Assembly (NCBI GenBank): GCA_002099365.1
Contig: MSED01000013.1
Coordinates: 682,001 to 746,000, forward strand
Length of the DNA: 64,000 nt
Direction of reading: 5' to 3'
Origin: Phialophora verrucosa
Taxonomy: Eukaryota > Ascomycota > Eurotiomycetes > Chaetothyriales > Herpotrichiellaceae
This document shows, one piece after another, positions 33,513 to 45,442 of this stretch (within the stretch, counting starts at the first letter, position 1; every line of letters starts with the position of its first letter). The notes under the pieces are model-generated. The model made no database searches. It saw only the letters and a program-made list of their open reading frames with translations, and had not been told where the DNA came from. The translations under genes were made by a program, and so were the position numbers.

Positions 33513-34987
33513 TGTGGGGAAATGTTCTCGGATGTAGTTGAATCAACACTGAATGGCCCTCCCGTGCAGGGGAGATTGGTTAATGCTTTTGCAAGGCTAG
33601 TTTTACAATGTGATCGGGTGCAACAACGTCGGATGTTGCATAGGACAGGTTTGTTGAATGTTGCTCTTGTTGAAGCAGCGACGAAGGGAGCAGAGCACCA
33701 GCTTTGTATTTCAGCCTTCGTCTTGAGAGACGCAAGACCAGCAGAAAAAGACTCAGCTTAGCCACGATCGAGTGCGGCGGTGGGATAATTTCACTAGAGC
33801 TCAAAGGTGTAAAAGCAGGCTCAGATGGAACGGAGGGTGATCGACAGCAAAGGGTCCGGGATGACGTTCAACATGGTCACCAACCGCCGCAAGCGGATGG
33901 GACCATGTGGACATCTCGGATACGTGAGAACAGGCTGCGCTGATTCGCGCGTGCCTGAAAATGGTGTTGGCAGCTTGTGGTTGAGATTGTCGAAGCGAGG
34001 CTTATGCAATGTCGACGTGAACATCACCTGATGCATCAGGATACGTCGTGGATGGCCAGGGTCGTCTAGATTAATGCCACGCTTGCTTGACGTGGCGGTG
34101 TCAAGCTCGTGTCTGCTCAGATAATCTATTTACATTGTAACGCTGATCAAAGCGGTTCGATTTTGGTCGGACACGAGGCTCGAGTCAGTGGAGGAGAAGA
34201 ATTGTTAACTTCGAGCTCTCGTATCCCAAATCCCAGAGAGACATCATCTCTCGGCAAGCCGGAAACCGACGAGGGGTTGGAGGTTCGTCTTCCCCCCACT
34301 GGCGAGATTCCCGATTATTCCGGGGCCACCGTGAACTTTGATATGGTGCGGATCATGTCGTCAACGGTGATGTGGATGTCTGAGCTCACATACCGAGATT
34401 TTACTCGTATGCCAAAGTGCATGCCTGGAAATACGCCAGGGGTAGCCAAAGGTACACGCGTCTTTAGTGGAGGAAGCTTATTTTCCACGCAGTAAATTTC
34501 TAGCAATTTGAACCGCAAGTGTCAACAATGATTTAGTGCCTTCGCATAAGCGATAAAATTCATGATCATTCAAATGAGAGCCAAACCCCTTTAGAGTCCA
34601 GGCTTTTAGACTGGCTCAGGAATAACCATGAAACATCGTGACATATCTGCTTGGGTAGAAATCAATACATGCCGGGAGAATGATATACCATCAAGGAATT
34701 ATGTTCAGCCCATGCGGCTTATCCGTAGGATATCGCTGCGTTCACCAGTATATCCCTGTAGTCCTCTTACTCGCCCAGTGGACTGATACAACTGTTTAAC
34801 GGATGATTCCCGGCTCCATCGAAAATGATCCTAAGCGATTGTCATTCTGTTCCCTCTCGCTATCGCAGGTTTGCAGGGCCCCTGGACCAGACTTCCAACA
34901 CAACTTCATGCGCGACAGTCTTGTATCAAGGTCCACAATCAATAGCACAGAGTCTCCCGGCAAAGTCGACATTTAAAGTCTGAACAA
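33513..34987. promoter_or_regulatory. divergent intergenic region, trehalose phosphorylase / SDR
   Basis: 1.5 kb between divergent starts, AT-richer around 34500-34700. It must hold both promoters. No coding feature is recognised. Confidence 0.5.
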
Positions 34988-35995
34988 ATGACCGGTTTGC
35001 ACGATGCCTCGGCGTTGAGGGACAGATCCATCATCATCACTGGTACAATCAATGACAGCTCAACTTCTGAGGAGTCGATCAGAGCTCTGACGGAGACATA
35101 GGAGGTGCATCCGGACTAGGGCTCGCGACAGCCACTCATTTTGCAAAGGCCGGCGCCTATGTGACCATCGCCGATGTCCAAGATATACCTGGGCAGCGGG
35201 TAGCTCATGACCTGAATCTCCAAGGCCATCATGTTTCTTACGTCCACTGTGATGTGACGGACTGGCTGTCAAGTGTGCTAGCATTCAAGCATGCCGCCCT
35301 GTTCGGGCCGGGCGGGAGTTTGGATGTCGTCGGCCTCTTTGCTGGTGTTGCGGGTGATGGAGGTAGTCTGACGGATCAAGTGATGATGGTGGCCGAACCG
35401 TCACTAGACCCGGGCCATATCCCGCCTGAGCCAGCGCTCAGTGCAATCCGAGTCAACCTGGAGGGCCTGTACAAGAACGCTTGGCTCGCTTTATACTATA
35501 TGCAGCTTCCCTCGAAGACGGGATCTAGACGGCCCTTTTCAAAGTCGCTCATCCTCGTCTCTTCTCTCGCCGGATACTCAGACATGCCTGGAAATACCGA
35601 TTATAATGCGTCTAAGTGTGAGTATGAGCCCGGGAACTTACAACCATGCACTGACAAGTGTCACAGTTGGCGTGCGTGGTATCTTCCGCGGTCTCAGGCA
35701 TACAACTGCCAAGTTGGACGTACGAGTCAACCTCATTGCGCCTTTCTGGATAAATACACCTCTGGTCCAGCCGAAGATGGCGGAGATGGCCTCACTCGGC
35801 ATGATGCCCGGGGATGGATTCTCGTTTGCAAGTATTGACGATTGCGTGAACGTCGCAACCAAGCTCGCAACGGAAGCCGACGTCAAAGGACGGGCCTTCA
35901 CTGTGATCCAAGAAGGTTACGTCGACATGGACGATGATGACGAGGGAGGTTGGGCGGGAGATGTGTTGACACAACAGTGGGAGCTCACAAGATAG
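34988..35995 (+). CDS. short-chain dehydrogenase/reductase (SDR, classical)
   Basis: Predicted 299-aa oxidoreductase from three exons: 34988-35042, 35102-35617, 35667-35995. The first intron splits the dinucleotide-binding motif T18-G-G-A-S-G-L-G25. DVxD-type contacts follow (CDVTDW). Catalytic residues are S172/S173 (LVSSLAGY), Y186 and K190 (YNASK). VNLEGLYKNAW carries the structural Asn. The C-terminal part ends in an acidic stretch with four Asp, and the substrate loop (NLIAPFWINTPLV) resembles 15-hydroxyprostaglandin-dehydrogenase-like fungal SDRs. NAD is the likely cofactor because D42 follows beta-2 (IADVQ). Substrate is unknown. Nothing nearby marks a metabolic cluster. Confidence 0.92.
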
Positions 35996-37829
35996 AATGT
36001 AATGAGGTCCGTTCGAGACGGTCTGAACTCCTTTCTGTTCCTAAATGCTGTCTCCCCCAACTATTGATCCATCCAGTGCTGTCTCCAAGTCCGATTTAGG
36101 CCTGGATAGGACAAGTGTCAGCATGAAGCACAATTTCTCCGAGGATTGACTGCACGAGGCATGAGTGAAAGTGAACACATTATGAAGGTCAGCCACGATT
36201 GATTTCCTTCAAGCACCCGGACAAGATGACCGCGGGTCGCCTGTTAGGGAGGGGAATGTGCCCTACAGTAGGACAGAGAACATGAGGCACGGTAGAGGGG
36301 TTACCGCACCGTGGCAGGACCAGCAACATTCAGGAACGCGCTCAATGTAGAGAGCCTTGTGCAGAGATGGCACAGTGGGTAAGAAATCCGCTAGTTCTTC
36401 TTTGGCCGTGTTTGGCTTGCCTGATGAGCTCGTGGCTGCAAACCAAAAGTACCGCCAGCATCTCATGTCACTGTCAGTTTCGCACAGCGGCGCAGCGGCG
36501 CGCGATTATCACGCCAGCACGCTCGCATCCTACGCTCCTTATGATTTCCATTCCGTAATGTTCACAGTATACTCGTAAGTCCAGCATATTATGGAGTTTA
36601 ACAGCGCCTCGTTTCGTTACTGCTAAGCCTCGTCCAGCAGATTGCCGGCACGTCGCTTGCCTCCAGCTCGCGCGGCCCCGGCCGCCTCGACTTCAGAATT
36701 TCGGTCGATTTGTGTCGTTGAGTGCTGTCACGCGCATCGAGCCTTGCAAAAACCAACGGTGCCCTCTTTCGACAAGCTGCTGCGCCACGATATCTAGTGC
36801 CGAGGAACACGATCCTCAACCGAAACGAGTCACTCGGTGATCCCGCGCCACAGCCTTCACTCCTACAGGATGAAGGCATGGAACGTGTCCAGAGCCTTGG
36901 GTGGTGGTGTGCAAGACACCTCTCGTGTTGCACGATTGCAGAGACAGCGCAGCGTCGAAGGTGGCTTTGATGAGACCCAGGGCTGTGCAGCATCTGACAA
37001 AGACCCGAATGAAGCCTGCGGTTCTGAAGGCGGGAGGGCGCGGTCGTGGTCAGAAGCAAGGACAGAAGACATTTGGACCCTGTGAACCACGACCGCTAGA
37101 AGAATGAATGAGGGAGATAAGACGATGAGTTCGATCAAATCCACGTTCGTTCCTCTTGCCATTTGATGGCGGATTGTGTGGTTACTGCCTATGCAGTAAA
37201 TGTCAAACGGCTTGTCCCATCCCAAGAACTCACAGAGTACACGATATAACCAACAGAGCTGGCTGTTCAGAAGGTGTTTTACCGCGTCATCGCGAGTACC
37301 TGTCTCACTGAATATCCGTGTTCATGTTTACTTAAATACGACTGTTGGTCAATACGCAACGATTATAAAGGAGATGAGAGACTTAGACTGGGACCTGGAA
37401 TCTTCTTGACGCTGAGTCTTTAATGGACCATCTCGATTTGTAGGTACATGATTTTTGACCGTCTGTCCGCAATACCGCTTTCAGTGTCCATAATTTGTTC
37501 CTTGAGTCATATTGCTTGACCATTTGGTCAACATCTTCAAGTAATCGTGATGGCGGGTTTTCAGTCGCCTCGGTTTTGCTCTCCTTTGTGGTTCGGAGCA
37601 AGCCGTCAGAGCGTAATACTACGAGAAAGTCGGTGTGACGCTCATGGAGTTCGAGTGCCATAAATAGAATTTCAAACAGTTCGTGTGAAATAGCTCAAGA
37701 ATGCGATGATGATATCTAAGCGTATGTGAAAATTCGAGCTTCAGGCGAGGCGCATTGCAACATTGTCTTCGACCCAAAGGGACAATACACCCTATGACAA
37801 TAGCCAGAGTCAGAGTCATTATTTGACAA
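35996..37829. other. convergent intergenic region
   Basis: 1.8 kb between the SDR and NOC2 stops. A basic, presequence-like frame (36722-36970) lacks an ATG and is preceded by a stop, so it is not called. Nothing else is supportable. Confidence 0.5.
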
Positions 37830-39959
37830 TCAAGCGATCTCGATATCACTGTCATCACTGTCCTTGGCTTCATTGCGTCGTTGCTGCTCCTTCCGGCCCT
37901 GTTCAAGCACCTTTCTTCTTTCATCTCTCAGCTTTCTTTGTGACACAACAAATGCGCCCAGCGGAGTGTCTTGCGCCTGGACATCCTTCAGGAAAGCTTC
38001 CACTTCAGTCCTATCCTTGGGTGAAAAATTGATCTTGTTCCTCCGCTCTTCGATCCACTTTGTATTCGCTTCTGACTTTTGAACCAGTAAAGCGAGGGAT
38101 TGGTTGAGCTTGGGGTTCCTATTACCAGTGGGCTTGGACGCTGCTTTAATCCAGCGCTTGAGCATGACTGTTACTGGTAGCTGCAGTTCAGGGTAGGCGA
38201 TACTTTTTGTCCATAGCACAAAGAACTCCGAAAGTAATTCAACCACTTGCTCGCCAACTCCATCCTGATAAACCTTCGTCTTCAGATATGACGTCGGTGC
38301 TCTGATATTGGAGGCGAAATCGAGCGGCCGCAATGTTGCGGCTTTTGCAGGCTTCTTCATCTCCGCCGAGTTCAAAACCTCTAACAGCGCCGCTGACAAG
38401 GGAATGTAGGTCTCTGTTGCTTGTGAGATGCGCAGGAGAGAGCGCATGAGCTGGAACCGGAGCGGAAAGTATGTGGAAGTGGGTATCAGTCGCATCGCTC
38501 CAAGCGTTACTTGTACGACTGGGTAAATCAAAGGTCGGAGCTGTGAAGGCTTGCCAATCTGGGTTTCAAGGAGCGAGTTGCAGTGAGTGGACAGAACCCG
38601 AGACCAGAAGTCCAGAGAGTGCACAAACTGCCAGTTGTAGATGGTTTTGTATGAGTCCTTCGTAGGTTTGGTGATATTGCCTCGGAGATGGATGGCTAAC
38701 TGCCGGATGAATGTAAAGCCAGTTGTGTAGCTGACCTTTTGGTCAATTCCCCAGATCTCGGCTGCCGAGTTCTTCATTAAGTTGACCCCTGCCAGGGTAT
38801 GGACTGTCGTGTTTCTGCTCCCCTTCACAACGCCTTCGTAGGTCGATTTTAGCACAGCTTCGCGGATCCCAGCATCACCAATAACGATAAGCCGCCGGAT
38901 AACCAAGAATGCCTGGATACGAGTTGCTTCGTCAGATGAATTGTCCGACCAAATAGATACGACTGCTTTCGTGATGACCTTCAGGAACTTGCGGAACTGA
39001 AGCAGGTATGGTAAAAGTGGTTCAAAGGACTCCAATGTCAACCTCAGAGTCTTGGTGTCCGACAGGTGCCCTAGCAGGTAGTGCAAGGATGACGAGTGCG
39101 ACTTGATCAGTGGTGCAAGCGTCCTGAATTTGGGGGAGTCGGTGGGTATGCGTAGTTTTCCAGTGGCAGTCTCCTTGACAGGAAGGTGGTGGGACAGGAC
39201 TTGCGGAACCTGCTTGAGGGCTGTCATTAACACTTCGTGGTACACCTCGGGGCTGGGTATGTTATATTTGAAAGCCTTGTCTTCTTCGTCGTCCGTATGT
39301 GCAGCCGCCCGAAACGCGAGGACGACTTGACGGAGAGCTCTAATGGAGAATTGTTCGGCCAGGGAAGACTTCCACTTCTCCACCATGAGCAAGGTCACGT
39401 CGTCGGGGGCATCAGTGTCCTCGGAATCACCGCTCTTGGTCTTCTGCTTCTTTGTTGGCGGTTCGTCTTCACTCAGATCATCCACTGCAGCCAGATCATC
39501 ATCCTCGTCAAATTCCAGCAGCTCGGCATCGTTCTCCTTCAGATACTTGTAGAACTCGGGATCTTTCTCAGCCAGGGCGGCCATATTGATCCCAGTGTCA
39601 TCTTCGTCCCCTTCTGCTGCGTCGCTCTCTCCATCTGCGGCTTCTTCGCCGTCGGCGAGACGGTTTCTTTTGCGTTTGACGCCATTGCTCTTCGATGTCG
39701 ACTTGGTCTGGGGTTCGGGTATGTCCAGTGCTTCTTGGAAGAACTCATCCTCATTCATGTTCGCCTGCTCCTCTCCATCAGCCTCAGCATCGGACTCCTC
39801 ATCTTCTTCCGCCGCTTGTGATCTCTTCTCCGCTCTTTGTTTCTTCTTTGCTTTCTGCTGGTGTCGCTGTTTGATTTTCGCGAATTCCTTTCTCCGTTCA
39901 ATCGTTCCCTTAAGTTGATTTTTCTCGAACTTCTTCGTCGACTTGGACTGTTTACCCAT
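37830..39959 (-). CDS. NOC2: nucleolar complex protein 2 (Noc2), 60S ribosome biogenesis
   Basis: Single-exon 709-aa protein. Noc2 pairs with Noc1 and then Noc3 to carry pre-60S particles from nucleolus to nucleoplasm. The N-terminus is Lys/Arg-rich (KKFEKNQLKGTIERRKEFAK, QQKAKKKQRAEKR) with acidic stretches, giving a nucleolar signal. The conserved helical-repeat core runs from about MVEKWKSSLAEQFSIRALRQ to LPVTVMLKRWIKAASKP, including GVNLMKNSAAEIWGID, TGFTFIRQLAIHLRGNI and YNWQFVHSLDFWSRVLS, the Noc2 signature. The C-terminus closes with QAQDTPLGAFV and a basic-acidic tail. The frame opens earlier at a TTG; the ATG at 39959 directly before GKQSKSTKKF is the family-like start. It is divergent with VPS28. 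Confidence 0.95.
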   Translation of the reverse strand: MGKQSKSTKKFEKNQLKGTIERRKEFAKIKQRHQQKAKKKQRAEKRSQAAEEDEESDAEADGEEQANMNEDEFFQEALDIPEPQTKSTSKSNGVKRKRNRLADGEEAADGESDAAEGDEDDTGINMAALAEKDPEFYKYLKENDAELLEFDEDDDLAAVDDLSEDEPPTKKQKTKSGDSEDTDAPDDVTLLMVEKWKSSLAEQFSIRALRQVVLAFRAAAHTDDEEDKAFKYNIPSPEVYHEVLMTALKQVPQVLSHHLPVKETATGKLRIPTDSPKFRTLAPLIKSHSSSLHYLLGHLSDTKTLRLTLESFEPLLPYLLQFRKFLKVITKAVVSIWSDNSSDEATRIQAFLVIRRLIVIGDAGIREAVLKSTYEGVVKGSRNTTVHTLAGVNLMKNSAAEIWGIDQKVSYTTGFTFIRQLAIHLRGNITKPTKDSYKTIYNWQFVHSLDFWSRVLSTHCNSLLETQIGKPSQLRPLIYPVVQVTLGAMRLIPTSTYFPLRFQLMRSLLRISQATETYIPLSAALLEVLNSAEMKKPAKAATLRPLDFASNIRAPTSYLKTKVYQDGVGEQVVELLSEFFVLWTKSIAYPELQLPVTVMLKRWIKAASKPTGNRNPKLNQSLALLVQKSEANTKWIEERRNKINFSPKDRTEVEAFLKDVQAQDTPLGAFVVSQRKLRDERRKVLEQGRKEQQRRNEAKDSDDSDIEIA

Positions 39960-40291
39960 CGCGACTGCTGAGCGGGGCGAGAGGCGCGGATGAATGTGCT
40001 TGTGGTGGCAGGAGACGAGCAAGGGCGCGGTCGGCGTTTCCTCTGCGGTGACTGAGCGCCAAATCTCAGAAAAAATTCATGGCGGGCCGAGGTTTTTCCG
40101 GGGATTATTCAATTGTTTCCCCGCACAGCCTCGTCATCTCAACTCAACCGCAGCCTCGCGACAATCGACCTTACAGTGTCTTGAAGTACTTAGATGAACC
40201 GGAGTTCGATTCAATCAATCGGCCGAAGCTGAACAACTTACGCTGGCCATAACTGGAACCCGATAACGCAAAGTCACAGCGCAGCTCAACA
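39960..40291. promoter_or_regulatory. bidirectional promoter, NOC2 / VPS28
   Basis: 332 bp separate the two divergent housekeeping start codons. An A-rich run followed by TTCATGGC lies at 40068-40083, which is loosely similar to ribosome-biogenesis (RRPE-like) elements; I could not identify a clean consensus. Confidence 0.6.
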
Positions 40292-41062
40292 ATGTATAGT
40301 ACCACCTCACCCCGCCCGCCCTCAAACTACAACCCTGTCCAAGCCTACGCTCCCACACCATATGGTGCATTCCCACCCTCGCACCCACTGTCCGCACACA
40401 TCTCCCTCGACGAAGAAGTGAAACTCTCCTCCACGCCAGCCGAACGCGATCTGATCGACTCTCTAGCCGAGATCTACAGTATAATCCGCACGCTCGACGG
40501 GCTCGAGAAAGCATACATCAAAGACGCCCTCCCCGAGAGCGAATATGCCGACCTTTGTAACAAGCTGTTGAAGCAGTATCGGAGTATACTGCAGGATGAG
40601 AGTGTGTCACGAGAGTTTGTAGACCTTGACACTTTCTGCGAGAGGTGGGAGGTTGAGTGTCCGCGGGCGAAGGAGAGGTTAAGAGTCGGGCTAAATACCG
40701 TGGATACCATTACAGTCTCACAACAGACAGGATCAGGCCCGGGCCTTGGAAGTGCACCGGCACCCAAGCCCAACCTCTCCGGCGCACTCATCCTCACCGC
40801 GACCGAGAATTTTATAACATTCCTCGACGCCCTGCGCCTGAACTTGACGTCCAAGACATCGCTTCACCCTCTACTCTCAGACGTTATACAGAGCGTAAAC
40901 AAGGTGACAGACCAAGACTTCGAACACCGGGGGAAAATAATCCAATGGTTGATCACACTGAATCAGATGAAGACAAGTGAGGAGCTCAGTGAGGATCAGG
41001 CCAGGGATCTGGCGTTTGACATGGAGCAGGCGTATAATGGATTCAAGGCGATCATACAGTGA
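40292..41062 (+). CDS. VPS28: vacuolar sorting protein Vps28, ESCRT-I subunit
   Basis: Single-exon 256-aa protein. Vps28 joins Vps23, Vps37 and Mvb12 in ESCRT-I and recruits ESCRT-II at endosomes during multivesicular body sorting. The N-terminal disordered stretch (proline/tyrosine-rich, residues 1-40) precedes the core helices (EEVKLSSTPAERDLIDSLAE, YIKDALPESEYADLCNKLLK, FCERWEVECPRAKERLRVG). A proline-containing linker then leads to the C-terminal four-helix bundle (ATENFITFLDALRLNLTSKT, HPLLSDVIQSVNKVTDQDFE, LITLNQMKTSEELSEDQARD). All blocks are canonical. The length is slightly above yeast (242 aa) owing to the N-terminal extension. Confidence 0.96.
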   Translation: MYSTTSPRPPSNYNPVQAYAPTPYGAFPPSHPLSAHISLDEEVKLSSTPAERDLIDSLAEIYSIIRTLDGLEKAYIKDALPESEYADLCNKLLKQYRSILQDESVSREFVDLDTFCERWEVECPRAKERLRVGLNTVDTITVSQQTGSGPGLGSAPAPKPNLSGALILTATENFITFLDALRLNLTSKTSLHPLLSDVIQSVNKVTDQDFEHRGKIIQWLITLNQMKTSEELSEDQARDLAFDMEQAYNGFKAIIQ

Positions 41063-42148
41063 AGAAAACCCTGGCGAAGGAGGCAGTACAGTCACTTTTG
41101 CAATTGTGTGTCTCTGTACTATGACATTGAAGAGAACATCTTCTGCGCATATGTTCCTCCACGCCTTTTGTCCCCAACCCCGCCACGCAGTGTCGTCGAA
41201 TCGAATTCAACATCCTTCAAAATGGCAACAGGAATCAAACCGTCAAGTGGCCTGGCTCTGTGGGAATCGGGCCAGTATTCCCCGCTTGGTCATTGAGTGC
41301 CAGGACGCCGAGTCTAAGGTCGGCCGAGCCATTGTCTGTTCACAGTCGACCATGCTGATAGGAGCAGCCAATTGCTATTTCAAGGTGAGCTTCGGCTAGG
41401 ATACCTGCTTTGACTCTGACTGACCAAGCCCCGAGAACAAAAAGAGTGACGAATCAAGTTGACAGAAGGTGACCGGTACACCTTGAGTCGCGTGCTCGTG
41501 TCATGTTCGGAGCACAGGGACGACTGAAACCCAGCCAAGATCGCAAAAATCCCTCGAACCGAGACCGGACCCGCCAATATTGTGGCGACCGCGATGCAAG
41601 AGGTGGTTCAAACCGACAGAATCACTCCCAAGCAGTGACTGATTGAAGAAGAATCGACCCACCAGTGATCCAAATATGAGTAGCTCAACCTGATCAGCTG
41701 ACAATTCCGGTGATTCATAATTCACCCGAGGGGCCGAGACGATGTATAAATCTGATTTGATTGGAAAGGAAAGCCTCTGAACTTAGAAATGGAGTCTCAT
41801 TGGTGTTGTAATGGACCAGTGCAACACGATGAGGTTGATCTCTTCACCTCTACGTGTCTCCGCGTGTTGTTGACCCCATCCATATATTGACATGTAGGTA
41901 ACCGCAGTTGGAACGGATATAGTTCAGCCCTTCTACTTTCAGTGTCAAAGACAGATACTGTAGGATTGATGGGGCAGATCATGGCACATGTGAAACGGTT
42001 TCCCACAGACATGTTTTGCGCGCGGCGATTTTCAGTATTTCTATCCGAGTACGCCGTACTGGCTTAATATCTGTGTGTGAAGAGCTTCTGTTCCTCAATC
42101 CCGTTCCGTGGCATAGCATAGCATCGCATCGCATCGCGTCGCAGTCGT
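41063..42148. other. convergent intergenic region
   Basis: 1.1 kb between the VPS28 stop and the ACS-type MFS stop. Contains a pentamer repeat at 42111-42142. No gene seen. Confidence 0.6.
42111..42142. repeat. degenerate GCATA/GCATC pentamer microsatellite
   Basis: Two GCATA, three GCATC and one GCGTC unit in a row, just beyond the MFS stop codon, hence within its 3' UTR. Confidence 0.85.
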
Positions 42149-43858
42149 TTACAACAAAAACCGGAACCCTCTCGAGGCGGCTTCACCGGGGATGGCGCCC
42201 TCTTGGATGGTGAGGTCGTGCTTATGCGGCGCCGCGCCTTGCGGTCCGTTGTTGATGGCACCCTCGACAAACTCGCCCCGATCGAGTCTCTTGTTCAGCC
42301 GCACCAAGATCAACCGCAGCACCGTCGCCGCGCAGATGGCAATAAAGGCGGTGGCTGAGCAGACGCTCATCGCCAGCACGTACCTCGGCCCATCGCTCTT
42401 GGGGAACATGTAGCTCGCGTAAATGGAGCTTGTGTTGCTGACGGCGTTGATCGCTGCGAGCGCGGCCGCACGTTTCGCAGGGGGGCGGGGCATGGTGTTG
42501 GAGATCCAGCCCAGCGCGACGACGTAGCCGGTGTACACGCCGGGAACCATCAGCATCATGGCCACATACCTTGGTGCCGTGGCGGTCGTGGCGGCTGCGA
42601 GGATGAAGCTCGCCACCGCGACGTAGAGAGGCAGGGTGACGTGGAAATAGCGCTCGCCGGTACGGTCGGCATGCCAGGCGTTAAGGAAGGCGGTGATGAC
42701 GCAGAGGACGTAAGGCGGTGCCGTGAGCAGGAGGGACTCGATGTCGCCGTACCCGAGTGTCTGAACGACGGTGGGAAAGAAGTTTGTTACGGATCCGGAG
42801 GCCACGATGCAGAAGAGCATGAGCATCTGGTAGACAAGAGAGTCAGTATATGGCGGGAACCGCTAGGGAAGGAGAGAGGTCAAGACATACCATAATCCAC
42901 ATCTTGATATCCTTGACCGCAAGCTTCAATCCGTGGAAGAAAGTCTGCTGCTTGCTGTCTACCCAGTCGTCTTCACCAATATCCTCATCCAGGCGCCATA
43001 CAGCAAGTTGTTTCTCCTCCGAAGAGAGCCATGGGGTGGTTCGCGGGAAGTTGGGCAACACAAAAATTGCAGCGAAGGCAATGACAATCGTAATGACTCC
43101 CTCGATGATGAAGAGCCATCTCCAAGCACGGAGCCCCGCACTGCCGTCCATGTTCTTCGTGATGCCGGCGGCGATGAGACCGGAGAAGGCACCCGAGATG
43201 AGCGATCCGGAATACAGCATTGCGGTTCTGAAGCCAAGTTCCTTTCTGGTGTACCAAGAACTGAGGAAATATAGGCAACCCGGGAAATATGCGGCTTCGA
43301 CAAAACCTAGGCAGAATCGCACAGCGATGAGCCCACCAAAGGACTGGACCGCGGCAGTTGCGGCGGAAATGGTCCCCCAGATGATCATGGCCGTGGGGAG
43401 GTAAATGCGAGGTTTGCCGATTTTGTTGAGAAACAAGTTTGATGGGATTTGCATGAGCAGGTAGCCGACGAAGAGAATGCTGACCGCGGTCTGGTACTGC
43501 GTGCCATGGAGCTGCAGCTCATCCTCGAGACCAGCAAGTCTGGCAGCAGCGATATTGTTTCGGTCAAGATAGTTCATAATATACCTCCAGAGACAGTCAG
43601 TTTCTTGATCGGTAGCAGGTACAGACATAAGACTTACATGATGATAATAGTAGGGATGAGTCGGAAATCGATCTTTCGTACCAAGGCCCTCTCTGCGATC
43701 CGTCGTTGCTCTGGACTCAGTGACTTGACATACGGAGGAGGCTCTCGCCCCACGGTAACGGGAGCTTCGACATATTCGGCGGGATCAGGCTTGACTCCAT
43801 TCGAGGAACTCCGGTCCGAGTCATGGATATAGTCGTGGTGGACTTCATGGGATGCCAT
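42149..43858 (-). CDS. MFS transporter, anion:cation symporter type (allantoate/nicotinate-like)
   Basis: Predicted 530-aa 12-TM carrier from three exons: 43858-43638, 43584-42891, 42826-42149. An acidic cytosolic N-terminus ends in LVRKIDFRLIPTIIIMYIMN, then YLDRNNIAAARLAGLEDEL, the classic start of fungal ACS/Dal5-like carriers. IPSNLFLNKIGKPRIYLPTA is the loop 2-3 signature, RFCLGFVEAAYFPGCLYFLS TM4, and GAFSGLIAAGI TM5. The second half begins MLMLFCIVASGSVTNFFPTV and holds ALGWISNTMPRPPAKRAA, typical of this subfamily. Likely cargo is a small organic anion or vitamin-like acid such as allantoate, nicotinate or pantothenate; specificity cannot be told. Introns are GT-AG. Confidence 0.92.
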
Positions 43859-45442
43859 GGTGAGGAAGAATCAGGCCTTCTGTCCTGGTTGTTTTCACGG
43901 CACGAGGACGACGGTCCAATTTCTACTCACAATGCTTGAGGGGATCAACCTGGCAAGGAAATCAAGGAAAGACGAAGCAACCACGTCAGGATGGGCAGCA
44001 CCTTTTACCTTTCCTACCGATGGCCACATGTCCAGCACATGGATTTTCACGTAGGGTCCGATCTGTATGTAACTCCAGAATTTCTCCACTTAGAAAGGCT
44101 GGAAGGGCACCCAAAAGTCGCCATCGTCTCCATGACGCCTGCGACGTGGTGGATGAAGTCAGTTCTCAAGCTGGTCGACGATGCCCACAGGTGCCCGCAG
44201 AAAATATTGCTACGCCAATGACGACACGACCGGGTAATTGGGAGCTGCATTCGTGTGAAAAGTGTGTCGATCTCAAGCCATCTCCGTGGGCCCCTCCATC
44301 TCCGGATATTCCTCGCACTTCAATTTTTGGGGGGAGTCCGGCACCCCCACGGCGGGCATCCCAGGGCGGGGAGTGGCAATCGGCGGGCGGCGGTGGGGGA
44401 CGAGAGGGCTTACAGTGCTACGACCTGAAGACGCAGGGCGAGAGTCGACTTCGGTGGATCCGGAATGGAATTTTTGACGGAATAGAAGGGTGGCAGATGG
44501 TCAGAAGATATGCGAGATATGGTTGCATTGAGAAGGAAAGTCGAGCCGGTGGTCATGCAAGTCGGCGTCGAAGCTTAGTTCTTCCAAGGAAGCTTCGATT
44601 TGACGCAAGGATCCGATGAGCCTCGTCTCGATTGGTGGTATTCCGCACCAAACGACGATACCGTACTCACTGACTTGGATTTGCCCTATGAGCCAGAGTC
44701 AACCTTGTAGCTGCAAGTTGCGCTGGCAATTGATGGGCAAAACGATCCCATCGATCCCTTCGCAGGCACCGGGCGGTGAGACTTACTCGAAGAAGGGCGC
44801 GATGGACTCAGACAAAGCGCGGGCAAAGCAGCGGCTCTTGGCTGACCCCGACTTTGCCAGCGCCACCGAGTCAAGACTCTTGGGGATTTCCATTACTGTA
44901 CGAGTACTGAGTATAGAATTCAGGGTGAACGTCATAAGAAGGGATTCCGCCAACACTCTTAACCGCCATGTTATGTCGTGCCTGCTACGGTGAGCCAGAC
45001 TGTTGCACCTGTGCGCCCCTGGATGACAGAATTACTGGTGCAAACTATTGGTATCCCACTTGATTCGGCGTCGATAGGAATACAAGGCGTCCATGGCAAA
45101 CGGCTGGCTTCTTCTTGCATTGTACGACAGCAGCGGCCAGGCCAGAAATAACGCAGCACGGCAATCAAGGATGTTGAGAATAAAAGCAAAACCGTGACGG
45201 TCCCAGGTTCCAGCGTTGTTCGACATTTCCCTTTTCCATCATTCTAGCTTTTACTTGTTTGCCATCGGCTTCAATCATGTACAGTAGAGTATGGGACATC
45301 TCAAAAGACATTCTGCGTTCCACATGCCAGTCAAAATATGGCTCCTTGCAGATTCCCACAGCCGTCACAAACGAGTTTTCGGTTCCACAAATTCATAACG
45401 CCGCGCCATGATTAGGAAACATAAGGAAATTCAGACACGATA
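43859..45442. other. intergenic
   Basis: 1.6 kb between two minus-strand genes, holding the MFS promoter and the 3' UTR of the Ser/Thr-rich membrane protein gene. No gene supported. Confidence 0.55.

Noticed and set aside
36722..37107. Presequence-like and ribosomal-tail-like frames suggesting a mitochondrial ribosomal protein
   Set aside because: The first frame begins with GTG right after a stop, the second is in another register, and no intron joins them convincingly.
39237..39821. 194-codon plus-strand open frame
   Set aside because: It is antisense to NOC2 and reflects the codon bias of the real gene on the other strand.
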